Source of the DNA: JBBSQE01 sp038258095
GTDB lineage: Bacteria > Actinomycetota > Thermoleophilia > Solirubrobacterales > 70-9
Direction of reading: 5' to 3'
DNA length: 15,600 nt
Assembly: GCA_038258095.1 (NCBI GenBank)
Contig: JBBSQE010000058.1
Coordinates: 1 to 15,600 of the forward strand
Shown: positions 7,316 through 14,824 of the stretch, piece after piece
How the letters are laid out: each line of letters opens with the position of its first letter
How positions within the stretch are numbered: position 1 is the stretch's first letter
Made by a program: the position numbers and the translations under genes
The notes under the pieces: model-generated
Databases searched by the model: none
Told to the model about the DNA's origin: nothing
What the model saw: the letters and a program-made list of their open reading frames with translations, nothing else

Positions 7316-7323
7316 TATAGAGT
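7316..7323 (+). promoter_or_regulatory. Putative leaderless -10 box of clpP
   Basis: TATAGAGT contains TAGAGT (7318-7323), which ends seven bases before ATG 7331; TATAGA (7316-7321) is an alternative with nine. GTCACG, 18 bases upstream of TATAGA, is a possible weak -35. No Shine-Dalgarno sequence. The palindrome CCCGCGGG (7285-7292) lies just upstream. Confidence 0.5.
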
Positions 7324-7330
7324 GGCCTCC

Positions 7331-7915
7331 ATGAGCCCTCTCGTACCAATGGTTGTTGAACAGACCTCGCGCGGCGAACGCGCCTTCGACATCTACTCGC
7401 GCCTCCTCAACGAGCGCATCGTCTTCCTCGGCACGCCCGTCACCGAGGACATCGCGAACCTGATCGTCGCCCAGCTCCTGCACCTCGAGTCCGAGGATCC
7501 GGACAAGGACATCAGCATCTACATCAACTCCCCGGGCGGCTCCGTCTACGCGGGGCTCGCGATCTACGACACGATGCAGTTCATCAAGCCGCAGGTGCAG
7601 ACGATCTGCGTCGGGGTTGCGATGTCGATGGGTGCCCTGCTTCTCTGCGCCGGCGCCGCGGGCAAGCGAATGGCGCTCCCGAACTCGAAGATCCTGATCC
7701 ACCAGGTCTCGGCCGGATTCCAGGGCCAGGCGACCGACATCGAGATCCATGCCAAGGAGATCATCGACGTCCGCCGTCGCCTGGACGAGATCATCGCCAA
7801 GCACACCGGCCAGGACTTCGAGAAGGTCACGAACGACACTGACCGCGACTACTTCATGAGTGCGGAGGAGGCGAAGGAGTACTCCATCGTCGACCGCGTG
7901 ATCGAGCACCACTGA
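7331..7915 (+). CDS. clpP: ATP-dependent Clp protease proteolytic subunit
   Basis: 194 residues, the normal ClpP length. ClpP forms a double-heptamer serine protease chamber that degrades proteins unfolded by ClpX or ClpC. The catalytic triad is complete: S99 in GVAMSMGA, H124 in ILIHQ, and D173 in NDTDRDYF. The substrate-binding strand INSPGGSV (65-72) and the handle-helix region SAGFQGQATDIEIHAKEI (127-144) are canonical. The N-terminus LVPMVVEQTSRGER matches the axial loop of known ClpPs, so there is at most a three-residue prefix and no long propeptide. The frame is open upstream to 7094, but that part overlaps the preceding gene and is not ClpP-like. Only one clpP is seen; whether the genome has a second, as many actinobacteria do, is unknown. 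The partner clpX is 5.4 kb downstream in the same orientation. Confidence 0.97.
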   Translation: MSPLVPMVVEQTSRGERAFDIYSRLLNERIVFLGTPVTEDIANLIVAQLLHLESEDPDKDISIYINSPGGSVYAGLAIYDTMQFIKPQVQTICVGVAMSMGALLLCAGAAGKRMALPNSKILIHQVSAGFQGQATDIEIHAKEIIDVRRRLDEIIAKHTGQDFEKVTNDTDRDYFMSAEEAKEYSIVDRVIEHH

Positions 7916-7979
7916 CAAATGACAATTCCGCCGGCTGCTCTGCTCCGTCGGGGACCTAGAGGAATCAGACATAGATAGG

Positions 7980-8010
7980 CCCCCGACTCCGCGTCCGCTG
8001 CCGGCGGGGG
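7980..8010 (+). terminator. Hairpin between clpP and the M23 peptidase gene
   Basis: Arms CCCCCG (7980-7985) and CGGGGG (8005-8010) enclose a 19-base loop. Followed by TTGTG, it may end the clpP transcript. The right arm is also the only G-rich stretch before the GTG at 8013, so it might affect initiation of the next gene. Confidence 0.3.
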
Positions 8011-8012
8011 TT

Positions 8013-8864
8013 GTGCCAGGGCTCAGGTCTGCGTTGCTCGCCCGAAGGATGGGGTTGCTGTTGGTGTCTGGGGGCGTGGCATTGCTGGTTCTCGGCGCGG
8101 CTTCTTTTTCGTCCTCCGTTGGTGCTTCCGTCTCGAGGGCCCCCGCCAAGCCATTTCGTCTCGTCGCCTCATCGGTTGCTCCCAAGTCCGTGATCTTCGG
8201 TGCCGGGCCCGTCAAGGTCCGGTATAGGTTCGCCTCTGCCCGGCCGCGTATCGCCATACGGATCGTCAGGACCAGCTCGGGGCGGGTCGTGCGACGGTTC
8301 GTCGTTCGTGCCGCGCCCGAGCGCGGGCATCTACAGCTCTGGGCGGGCAAAACCGGCCGCGGCCGGCCGGCTCCCGAGGGGCTCTACCGAGTCCTCACCG
8401 GCGCTCCCGGCGGGCCGTTTCACCGCGCCGGCTCCGTCCGGCTCCACGGCCACGAGTTTCCGGTCCGCGCACCTCACGGTACTCGCGGGCCGATCGGCGA
8501 GTTCGGTGCCCCGCGCAACGGCGGGCGGACCCACGAGGGGTTCGACATCACCGCGAACTGCGGCTCGAGGCTCGTGGCCGTCCGCTCCGGCCGGGTCCTC
8601 GACGCCGGTTACGACCCAGTCCTCTACGGCAACTACATCCTGATCCACGGCGAGGGGGAGGAGCGCAGCTATTTCTATGCGCACATGATCGCGCCGTCGC
8701 TCGTCCGCACTGATGAGCACGTCCGCACCGGGCAGCGGCTCGGCAGGGTCGGCCAGACCGGTAACGCCGCCTCGACGCCGTGTCACCTGCACTTCGAGAT
8801 CCACCACCACGGCAGGCCGCTCAACCCCGCGCCCGCGCTCCGGCACTGGGACGCCTACAGCTGA
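8013..8864 (+). CDS. Secreted M23-family (LytM-like) metallopeptidase
   Basis: 283 residues. M23 enzymes are zinc endopeptidases that cut peptide cross-links of peptidoglycan. An N-terminal signal sequence is visible: basic n-region with RSALLARR (5-12), then a hydrophobic core (14-32). A middle beta-rich region (about 55-130, with WAGKTGRGRPAPEGLYRV at 110-127) resembles the FlgD Ig-like fold often found in actinobacterial secreted proteins. The C-terminal peptidase domain has HEGFD (H174, D178), FYAHM (H224) and HLHFEIH (H258, H260), which supplies the zinc ligands and catalytic histidine, so it should be active. I use GTG 8013 because it gives a good n-region; ATG 8049 is an alternative but removes the basic residues. 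The stop codon overlaps the start of the next gene (TGATG), implying translational coupling. Confidence 0.85.
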   Translation: MPGLRSALLARRMGLLLVSGGVALLVLGAASFSSSVGASVSRAPAKPFRLVASSVAPKSVIFGAGPVKVRYRFASARPRIAIRIVRTSSGRVVRRFVVRAAPERGHLQLWAGKTGRGRPAPEGLYRVLTGAPGGPFHRAGSVRLHGHEFPVRAPHGTRGPIGEFGAPRNGGRTHEGFDITANCGSRLVAVRSGRVLDAGYDPVLYGNYILIHGEGEERSYFYAHMIAPSLVRTDEHVRTGQRLGRVGQTGNAASTPCHLHFEIHHHGRPLNPAPALRHWDAYS

Positions 8865-9739
8865 TGTCCGTGCGCACGGACATCTCGTTCGGCTCCGATG
8901 AGGGAACCTGCACGGGCTGGCTCTACCGGCCAGAGGGAGGCCCGGACCAGGTCCCATGCGGCTTCGGGGCCTGCAAGGAGGGCAGGCTCGACGCGTTCGC
9001 CGAAGCGTTCGTCGAGGAGGGGATGGCGGCGCTCGTCTTCGACTATCGCCACTTCGGTTCGTCGACCGGCGAGCCGCGGCAACTCGTCGACGTCAAGCGC
9101 CAACACCGCGACTGGGAGGCTGCGATCGCCCACGCCCGGACACTCGAGGGGATCGACGCCGAGCGCATCGTTCTCTGGGGGAGCTCGTTCAGCGGCGGCC
9201 ACGTCGTCTGCGTGGCCGCGCGCGATCCGCGGGTCGCAGCCGTCGTCGCTCAGGAGCCTCACGCGAGCGGAGTCGCAACGCTGCGGGAGACCGGGCCACG
9301 GCGGGCCGCCCTCCTGACTCTCGACGGGTTGCGTGACCAGGTCGCCGCCCTCACCGGTCGCACCCACTGCATTCCGATCGTCGGCCCGCCGGGCAGTCGC
9401 GCCGCCATGACCACGGACGATGCCGAGCACGGCTATCCGGCCATGTACCCGGAGGACTTCGATTTTCGCAACGAGGTCCCGGCCCGTTTCGCGCTTCGCC
9501 TCGCCGCCTACAGCCCGCTTCGGGATGCCGCGAAGGTGAGATGCCCGCTGCTCGTGATCGTGGCGGAGCGCGATGGGATCACCCCGACAGAGCCAGCGCG
9601 CCGGATGGCCGAGAGAGCGCCGCGAGGGGAGCTGCGCACCTACGACGGATCGCACTTCGACATCTACCGCGGCGAGGCCTTCGACTGGGCGACTGTCGAG
9701 GAAATCAGGTTCCTCGTCGAGGCTCTCGAGTCGCTGTAG
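8864..9739 (+). CDS. Alpha/beta hydrolase
   Basis: 291 residues from ATG 8864, which overlaps the TGA of the M23 gene. The nucleophile elbow is WGSSFSGGH (105-113, S108 the likely nucleophile; the last Gly of GxSxG is shifted by one). The acid is D237 in VIVAERDGITP and the histidine is H264 in DGSHFDIY. A helical cap lies at about 130-215 and carries IVGPPGSRAAMT, a stretch I associate with actinobacterial members of this group. An upstream extension in this frame lies inside the M23 gene and is discarded. Oddity: residues 26-36 read GPDQVPCGFGA, and the hydrophobic strand and His-Gly that normally precede this glycine motif (oxyanion hole) appear to be missing. Substrate unknown; an esterase or a peptidase-like hydrolase are both possible. 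Coupling to a cell-wall peptidase hints at an envelope-related role, but no signal peptide is seen. Confidence 0.85.
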   Translation: MSVRTDISFGSDEGTCTGWLYRPEGGPDQVPCGFGACKEGRLDAFAEAFVEEGMAALVFDYRHFGSSTGEPRQLVDVKRQHRDWEAAIAHARTLEGIDAERIVLWGSSFSGGHVVCVAARDPRVAAVVAQEPHASGVATLRETGPRRAALLTLDGLRDQVAALTGRTHCIPIVGPPGSRAAMTTDDAEHGYPAMYPEDFDFRNEVPARFALRLAAYSPLRDAAKVRCPLLVIVAERDGITPTEPARRMAERAPRGELRTYDGSHFDIYRGEAFDWATVEEIRFLVEALESL

Positions 9740-9798
9740 GCCGTAAGCCCCGAGTGCCATCGTTCAAGCGCCGCGTCCGCGAACCCGATACGAGTCAG

Positions 9799-9848
9799 GT
9801 GACACCGTCACGCAGGCATGCATCTACCCTTGAACCGGGTCCGGGACC
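9799..9848 (+). promoter_or_regulatory. Promoter region with two dyads upstream of the GGDEF/HD-GYP gene
   Basis: TACCCT (9825-9830) fits the -10 pattern and would start the mRNA near 9837, leaving a leader of about 34 bases. Two perfect dyads flank it: GTGAC-ACC-GTCAC (9799-9811), in the -35 area, and GGTCC-G-GGACC (9838-9848), at the transcript start. Both are plausible operator sites. The leader contains AGGAG (9851-9855), but 15 bases from the ATG. Confidence 0.35.
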
Positions 9849-9870
9849 GCAGGAGTGCAGCGGTCTGACG

Positions 9871-12681
9871 ATGCGCCTGATTCTCGTCTACACGGAGCGT
9901 GAGGGCGGTCCCGAGGCGGTTCAGCGGCTGCTCGAGACCGCCGGCTTGGCGGATCGTGAGGACGAGCTTCGCGACGAGCACGCCTGGCTCCCCGACGAAT
10001 TTCGCATCAGGCTCTTCGACGCGGCGGCGGAGGTCCTCGGGGATCCCGAGGCGCCGCGGCGCATGGGGGAGTCCGCGATCGATCTCAACACCGGGCAGAG
10101 CCTGAAGCTGGGCCTGCGCGCCCTCGGGTCGCCGCGCCTTCTCTACTCGAACGTGGTTCGGGCCAACGCCAAATTCAGCCGCGTCCATGAGATGGATCTG
10201 CTCGAGGTCGGCGACGACCACGCACGGATCTCGAATGTTCCGCTCGGGGACGCCGAGTGGCACCCGACCAACTGCCAATACAACGTCGGGCTCCTCTCCT
10301 GCGCTCCGAAGCTCTGGGGCGAGCCCGCGGCGCGCGTGTCCCACCCCCGCTGCATCGGCGATGGTGACCAGATCTGCGTCTATGAGGTGAGCTGGACGAG
10401 CCCCGAGCAGCAGATCCGTCGCCTCCTGGCCTGGGGAGGGGGCGCCATCGCCGCGGTAGGTGCAACCGCAATCGTCGCCCCCGTGGCCGTGCCGTTCACG
10501 CTCGCCGGGTGCGGCGCTGCCGCACTCGCTGCCGCGACGAGACGGTCCGTCCACCGCCGTCGCCTGCTTGAGAACGAGGTTCAGCAGGAGCGCGACTCGA
10601 CCGAGCTGCTGATGGGGTCGCTCCACGATCTCGCTTCAGCCCTGCGGCTCGACGACGTCCTCGAGCGAATCACGGCCAACGCACAGGCCGCGATCGGCGG
10701 AACCGAGTTTGCGCTTCTCCTCGAGGAGCCGGAGGGGTTGCGATGTCAGGGCTCGCCCGGCCTGCCCCCGGCTCTTCGCTCCGACCTCCTTAGTTGGGCG
10801 GAAAGCTTCCGGCGCCCGTTCGAGGAGCAATTCGTCATCGACGACCTCGGCGGGGTTGATGCTCTCGCCTCGCTGCGCGACCATCCCGAGCTGCGCGCCG
10901 GGTCGCTCTGTTCGGTGCCCCTCGCAGGTGGCGCCGGGACAACTGGAGCACTGGTCGCCGTGGCCGGTGTGCGCCGGGCGTTCCTGCCCCGGGACGTGAG
11001 CCTGATCCATTCCTACGCGAGTCAGGCCGCGATCGCGATCTCCAACGCACGCCTCTACGAGGCGCAGGAGGCCCTGGCGATCCGCGACCCCCTCACCGGC
11101 CTCTTCAACCATCGTGAGTTTCACGAGCGCCTCTCCCGGGAGCTCGAGCGCTGCCGCCGCTACGGCGGCGAGGTCAGCATCGTGATGCTCGACCTCGACA
11201 ACTTCAAGGTGGTCAACGACACCGGCGGCCACGCCGAGGGCGACCGCGTGCTGCGGGAGGTGGCGAACGCTCTCGAGGGCACGTGCCGCACCCCGGATCT
11301 GGCCTTCCGGGTCGGCGGCGACGAGCTGGCCGTGATCCTGCCCGAGACCGGTCGTGAGGCTGCGACCGTGATCTCCACCCGCATCGGCGAGGAGCTCGCT
11401 TGCGTCGATCCCCGCGTCGGGGTTTCCATGGGGATTGCGAGCTGGCCCGAGAGCGGTCCCAGCAAGGACACGATCCTGGCAAGGGCGGACTCGGAGCTAT
11501 ACGCAAACAAGCACCGGCTCCCGGTGCGTTCGAGGGATGCCGAAGCGGCATCCCTCGATGTGTCCCGGGGGCACGGACGAGAGCGCCCGGCGCAGGCCCA
11601 CGCCGGACGCCGGCTCGGTGTCGCCCGGCGCCTGGCCCTGGCACTCGCGCCCGTTCGTGAGCCGGACGAGATTGCGCGCATCGCCGTCGGCGCGTTGCAC
11701 GAGAGCCTTGACATCCCCCTGGTGATGATCAGCCGCCTCGAGTCGGCCGACACCGTGCAGGGCATCGCCGGCGCCGGGCCTCTGTGGGACGGGCTATCGC
11801 AGCCCGACTCGTGGAGCCAGGAGCTGGGCGAGGGGGTCGTCGGGCGCGCCGCGCGGACCGGGGAGCCCGCCCTGATCGCCGACACCCGTCAGGTGCCCGA
11901 TTTCATCGCTTCCGTCGAGGTTCCTGAGCCTCGCTCAGAGCTCGCGGTTCCGATCCGGGTCCGGGGCGAGATCTGGGGTGTCCTCAACATCGAGCACGTC
12001 GAGGCGGGCGCCTTCGATGTCGAGGACCTGGAGTTCGCGGACATGATTGCCGCCCAGGTCGGTGCGGCGATCCATCGCGGTCTGATGTTCGAGGAGCTGG
12101 AGGAGACCTTCATGGCCACGATCGGCGTCCTCAGCGATGCTCTGGAGGCGACCGACGCCTACACGGCGGAGCATGCTCGGACCGTCGCGGAGTTGTCCGA
12201 GCAGCTCGGGCGGAGCCTCGGGATGCGCGGAGTGGACCTGCGCGACCTCCGCTATGCCGCGCTCCTGCACGACATCGGCAAGATCTCGGTCCCGCCGGAG
12301 ATCCTCACCAAGCCCGGGCCGCTCGACCCTGATCAGCTGGCGGAGATGCGCCGGCACGCCGCCGTCGGAGCCGAGATGCTGGAGCAGATCCCCGCATTCG
12401 CCTCCGTGCATCCGCTCGTGCGCTCCGCCCACGAGCGCTGGGACGGCGGAGGCTATCCCGACGGCCTGCGTGAGCAGGAGATCCCGCTCGGGGCAAGAGT
12501 CATCGCCGCGTGCGACGCCCTCCACGCCATGACGAGCGATCGGCCCTACCGCGACGCGATGTCCGTGGAGAGGGCTGTCGAGGAGCTGCAACGCCATATG
12601 GGTCGCCAGTTCGATCCGCAGGTCATCGTCGCGCTGCTCCAGCTGATAGCCGAGCGAGACAAGACGCCCCAGCTCGCCTGA
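9871..12681 (+). CDS. Membrane sensor with GAF, GGDEF, GAF and HD-GYP domains (c-di-GMP turnover)
   Basis: 936 residues. Domains in order: an N-terminal sensor domain (1-175) ending in C161-IGDGDQIC-V, resembling V4R/DUF2378-type ligand-binding folds; two hydrophobic segments (about 187-222); a GAF domain (about 245-397); a GGDEF diguanylate cyclase domain (about 400-548) with DLDNFKVVND (441-450), the active-site loop GGDEL (482-486) and an intact inhibitory site RTPD (473-476); a low-complexity linker (550-580); a second GAF domain (585-738); and an HD-GYP phosphodiesterase domain (745-930) with H768, HDIGK (800-804), H829, AHERWDGGGYP (853-863) and D882. It could both make and break c-di-GMP. 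ATG 9871 is chosen because the upstream frame overlaps the hydrolase gene. The gene has an unusual perfect hairpin in the linker. Confidence 0.9.
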   Translation: MRLILVYTEREGGPEAVQRLLETAGLADREDELRDEHAWLPDEFRIRLFDAAAEVLGDPEAPRRMGESAIDLNTGQSLKLGLRALGSPRLLYSNVVRANAKFSRVHEMDLLEVGDDHARISNVPLGDAEWHPTNCQYNVGLLSCAPKLWGEPAARVSHPRCIGDGDQICVYEVSWTSPEQQIRRLLAWGGGAIAAVGATAIVAPVAVPFTLAGCGAAALAAATRRSVHRRRLLENEVQQERDSTELLMGSLHDLASALRLDDVLERITANAQAAIGGTEFALLLEEPEGLRCQGSPGLPPALRSDLLSWAESFRRPFEEQFVIDDLGGVDALASLRDHPELRAGSLCSVPLAGGAGTTGALVAVAGVRRAFLPRDVSLIHSYASQAAIAISNARLYEAQEALAIRDPLTGLFNHREFHERLSRELERCRRYGGEVSIVMLDLDNFKVVNDTGGHAEGDRVLREVANALEGTCRTPDLAFRVGGDELAVILPETGREAATVISTRIGEELACVDPRVGVSMGIASWPESGPSKDTILARADSELYANKHRLPVRSRDAEAASLDVSRGHGRERPAQAHAGRRLGVARRLALALAPVREPDEIARIAVGALHESLDIPLVMISRLESADTVQGIAGAGPLWDGLSQPDSWSQELGEGVVGRAARTGEPALIADTRQVPDFIASVEVPEPRSELAVPIRVRGEIWGVLNIEHVEAGAFDVEDLEFADMIAAQVGAAIHRGLMFEELEETFMATIGVLSDALEATDAYTAEHARTVAELSEQLGRSLGMRGVDLRDLRYAALLHDIGKISVPPEILTKPGPLDPDQLAEMRRHAAVGAEMLEQIPAFASVHPLVRSAHERWDGGGYPDGLREQEIPLGARVIAACDALHAMTSDRPYRDAMSVERAVEELQRHMGRQFDPQVIVALLQLIAERDKTPQLA
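11530..11558 (+). repeat. Perfect 13-bp inverted repeat inside the GGDEF/HD-GYP gene
   Basis: Arms TCGAGGGATGCCG (11530-11542) and CGGCATCCCTCGA (11546-11558) enclose a three-base AAG loop. It is the longest perfect hairpin I see in the window. It lies in coding sequence for the linker between the GGDEF module and the second GAF/HD-GYP module, and an in-frame GTG follows at 11560. Confidence 0.85.
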
Positions 12682-12701
12682 GCCGGAACCCGGCGTCCGG
12701 T
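12682..12701. terminator. Hairpin between convergent GGDEF/HD-GYP and GNAT genes
   Basis: Arms CCGGA (12683-12687) and TCCGG (12696-12700), extendable by a G-T pair, with an eight-base loop, in the 38-base gap between converging genes. It is short and has no T-tract. Confidence 0.3.
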
Positions 12702-12719
12702 CTCGGTCCTGCTCCCGAT

Positions 12720-13190
12720 TCAGTCCGCGGCTGCCGCGATCTCGTAGGTCAGCCAGGTCGACTGCTCGGCGCCCGTCGAGTCATAGAGGCGCTGAGCGGT
12801 CTTGTTGTCCGGCGCCGTCGCCCACTCGAGGTGGGCTGCACCGCGCTTGCGTGTCGTTTCCAGGCCGGCGTCGATCAGTCCGCGGCCGACCCCCTGGCCC
12901 CTGGCCTCGGGAGTAACGAAAAGGTCGTTCATCAGGACGGTTTCGGCCGCGCGGGTGGAGCTGAAGAACCAGTAGAGGCACGCATAGCCGAGAGGGGCGG
13001 CTTCATCCGGGTCGTCCTCGTCGTTCCAGGCCGCCAGCATCAGCCCATCGTCCGACGGGAAGATAAAGCGGCGGAAGAAGGCCCGGTTGCGCTCCTCGGA
13101 GACGTCCTCGACCTCGTAGAAACGCTGGTAATCGGCGATCAGCGGTAGCACGCGCTCGAACTCGGCTTCGGTCACGGGGTCGACTCGCAT
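12720..13190 (-). CDS. GNAT-family N-acetyltransferase
   Basis: 156 residues, a typical single-domain GNAT enzyme that transfers acetyl from acetyl-CoA to an amine. The acetyl-CoA loop is visible in motif A, LFVTPEARGQGVGRGLI (90-106; R97, G98, Q99, G100, V101, G102), preceded by strand beta-4 (AETVLMNDLFV). The motif B-like stretch WATAPDNKTAQRLYDSTGA (123-141), with N129 and Y136, is typical of the family. The N-terminal region, with YQRFYEVEDV (21-30), resembles GNATs acting on small amines or amino-acid derivatives, but the substrate cannot be assigned. ATG 13190 follows a leaderless-type -10 box. It converges with the GGDEF/HD-GYP gene and is divergent from clpX, with which it shares a 143-base intergenic region. 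Confidence 0.88.
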   Translation of the reverse strand: MRVDPVTEAEFERVLPLIADYQRFYEVEDVSEERNRAFFRRFIFPSDDGLMLAAWNDEDDPDEAAPLGYACLYWFFSSTRAAETVLMNDLFVTPEARGQGVGRGLIDAGLETTRKRGAAHLEWATAPDNKTAQRLYDSTGAEQSTWLTYEIAAAAD

Positions 13191-13196
13191 CTGGGC

Positions 13197-13202
13197 AACC
13201 TA
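13197..13202 (-). promoter_or_regulatory. Putative leaderless -10 box of the GNAT gene
   Basis: TAGGTT on the minus strand followed by six bases and then ATG 13190. No Shine-Dalgarno sequence, consistent with a leaderless mRNA. Confidence 0.5.
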
Positions 13203-13230
13203 CCGGCCCGATGGGCGGCAAGTTCTTTTT

Positions 13231-13253
13231 CGCGGGAGGGAAAAGGGCCCGCG
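13231..13253. promoter_or_regulatory. Inverted repeat in the GNAT-clpX divergent region
   Basis: CGCGGG (13231-13236) and CCCGCG (13248-13253) are separated by 11 bases containing an A-rich centre. It lies about 66 bases upstream of the clpX -10 candidate and about 30 from the GNAT one. It could be an operator or a hairpin; the same half-site occurs upstream of clpP and the GroES-like gene. Confidence 0.25.
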
Positions 13254-13319
13254 CCGCAGTAACACCCAAGCCACAGGGCCGGTGCCCGTGTCCGTCTAAG
13301 CTTGAGCGCCGGCGAGCCC

Positions 13320-13326
13320 TACTAGT
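13320..13326 (+). promoter_or_regulatory. Putative -10 region of clpX
   Basis: TACTAGT ends seven bases before GTG 13334. The hexamer TACTAG departs from TANNNT at the last base. TAAGCT at 13297-13302 fits better and would give a leader of about 25 bases. GAGGA directly abuts the GTG, too close to act as a normal Shine-Dalgarno site. Confidence 0.3.
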
Positions 13327-13333
13327 CCGAGGA

Positions 13334-14625
<1,292 letters not shown>

Positions 14626-14626
<1 letters not shown>

Positions 14627-14640
14627 CGCCGGGGCGGCGC
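14626..14640 (+). terminator. Hairpin immediately after clpX
   Basis: GCGCC (14626-14630) and GGCGC (14636-14640) around GGGGC, beginning at the last base of the clpX stop codon. A 5-bp, all-GC stem without a T-tract; a plausible but weak terminator. Confidence 0.3.
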
Positions 14641-14642
14641 AC

Positions 14643-14679
14643 GCTCTGCGGCCAGCGGTGGGCTCTGCGGCCGGCGGTG
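14643..14679 (+). repeat. Tandem 18-19 bp direct repeat downstream of clpX
   Basis: GCTCTGCGGCCAGCGGTG (14643-14660) is followed by GCTCTGCGGCCGGCGGTG (14662-14679), a 19-base period with one mismatch. It lies in the 198-base gap between clpX and the GroES-like gene, together with the imperfect inverted repeat GTTGTGG-ATT (14683-14692) / AATCCCACAAC (14713-14723). Confidence 0.7.
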
Positions 14680-14778
14680 TTCGTTGTGGATTGCACGGGG
14701 CATGGCACCGGAAATCCCACAACCCAAGTCGGGCTTCGTCAAGGGCGACCACATTGACTCCCAACGCGGTGAGATCCG

Positions 14779-14791
14779 CGCGGGCCCCGCG
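14779..14791. promoter_or_regulatory. Palindrome upstream of the GroES-like gene
   Basis: CGCGGG-C-CCCGCG, a perfect 13-base palindrome ending 21 bases before the -10 candidate, in a position suitable for an operator near the -35 region. No CIRCE-type heat-shock operator is present. Confidence 0.3.
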
Positions 14792-14812
14792 ACCCACTTC
14801 TGTCGGCGGTCC

Positions 14813-14818
14813 TAAGAT
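14813..14818 (+). promoter_or_regulatory. Putative leaderless -10 box of the GroES-like gene
   Basis: TAAGAT followed by six bases and then ATG 14825; no Shine-Dalgarno sequence. It is one of the clearest examples of the leaderless pattern in this window. Confidence 0.5.
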
Positions 14819-14824
14819 GCGCCC

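Noticed and set aside
9541..9870. N-terminal extension of the GGDEF/HD-GYP protein
   Set aside because: The frame overlaps the end of the alpha/beta hydrolase gene and encodes an Arg/Ala-rich sequence without domain character; ATG 9871 is the first start consistent with the sensor domain.
13211..13333. 41-residue extension of ClpX upstream of GTG 13334
   Set aside because: It contains no known ClpX sequence and spans the promoter region; ClpX homology starts with the LARPTDSNEQ stretch just after the GTG.
14627..14824. CIRCE (HrcA) or HAIR (HspR) heat-shock operator before the GroES-like gene or clpX
   Set aside because: No TTAGCACTC-N9-GAGTGCTAA or CTTGAGT-N7-ACTCAAG pair is present. A single CTTGAG near 13301, upstream of clpX, has no matching second arm.
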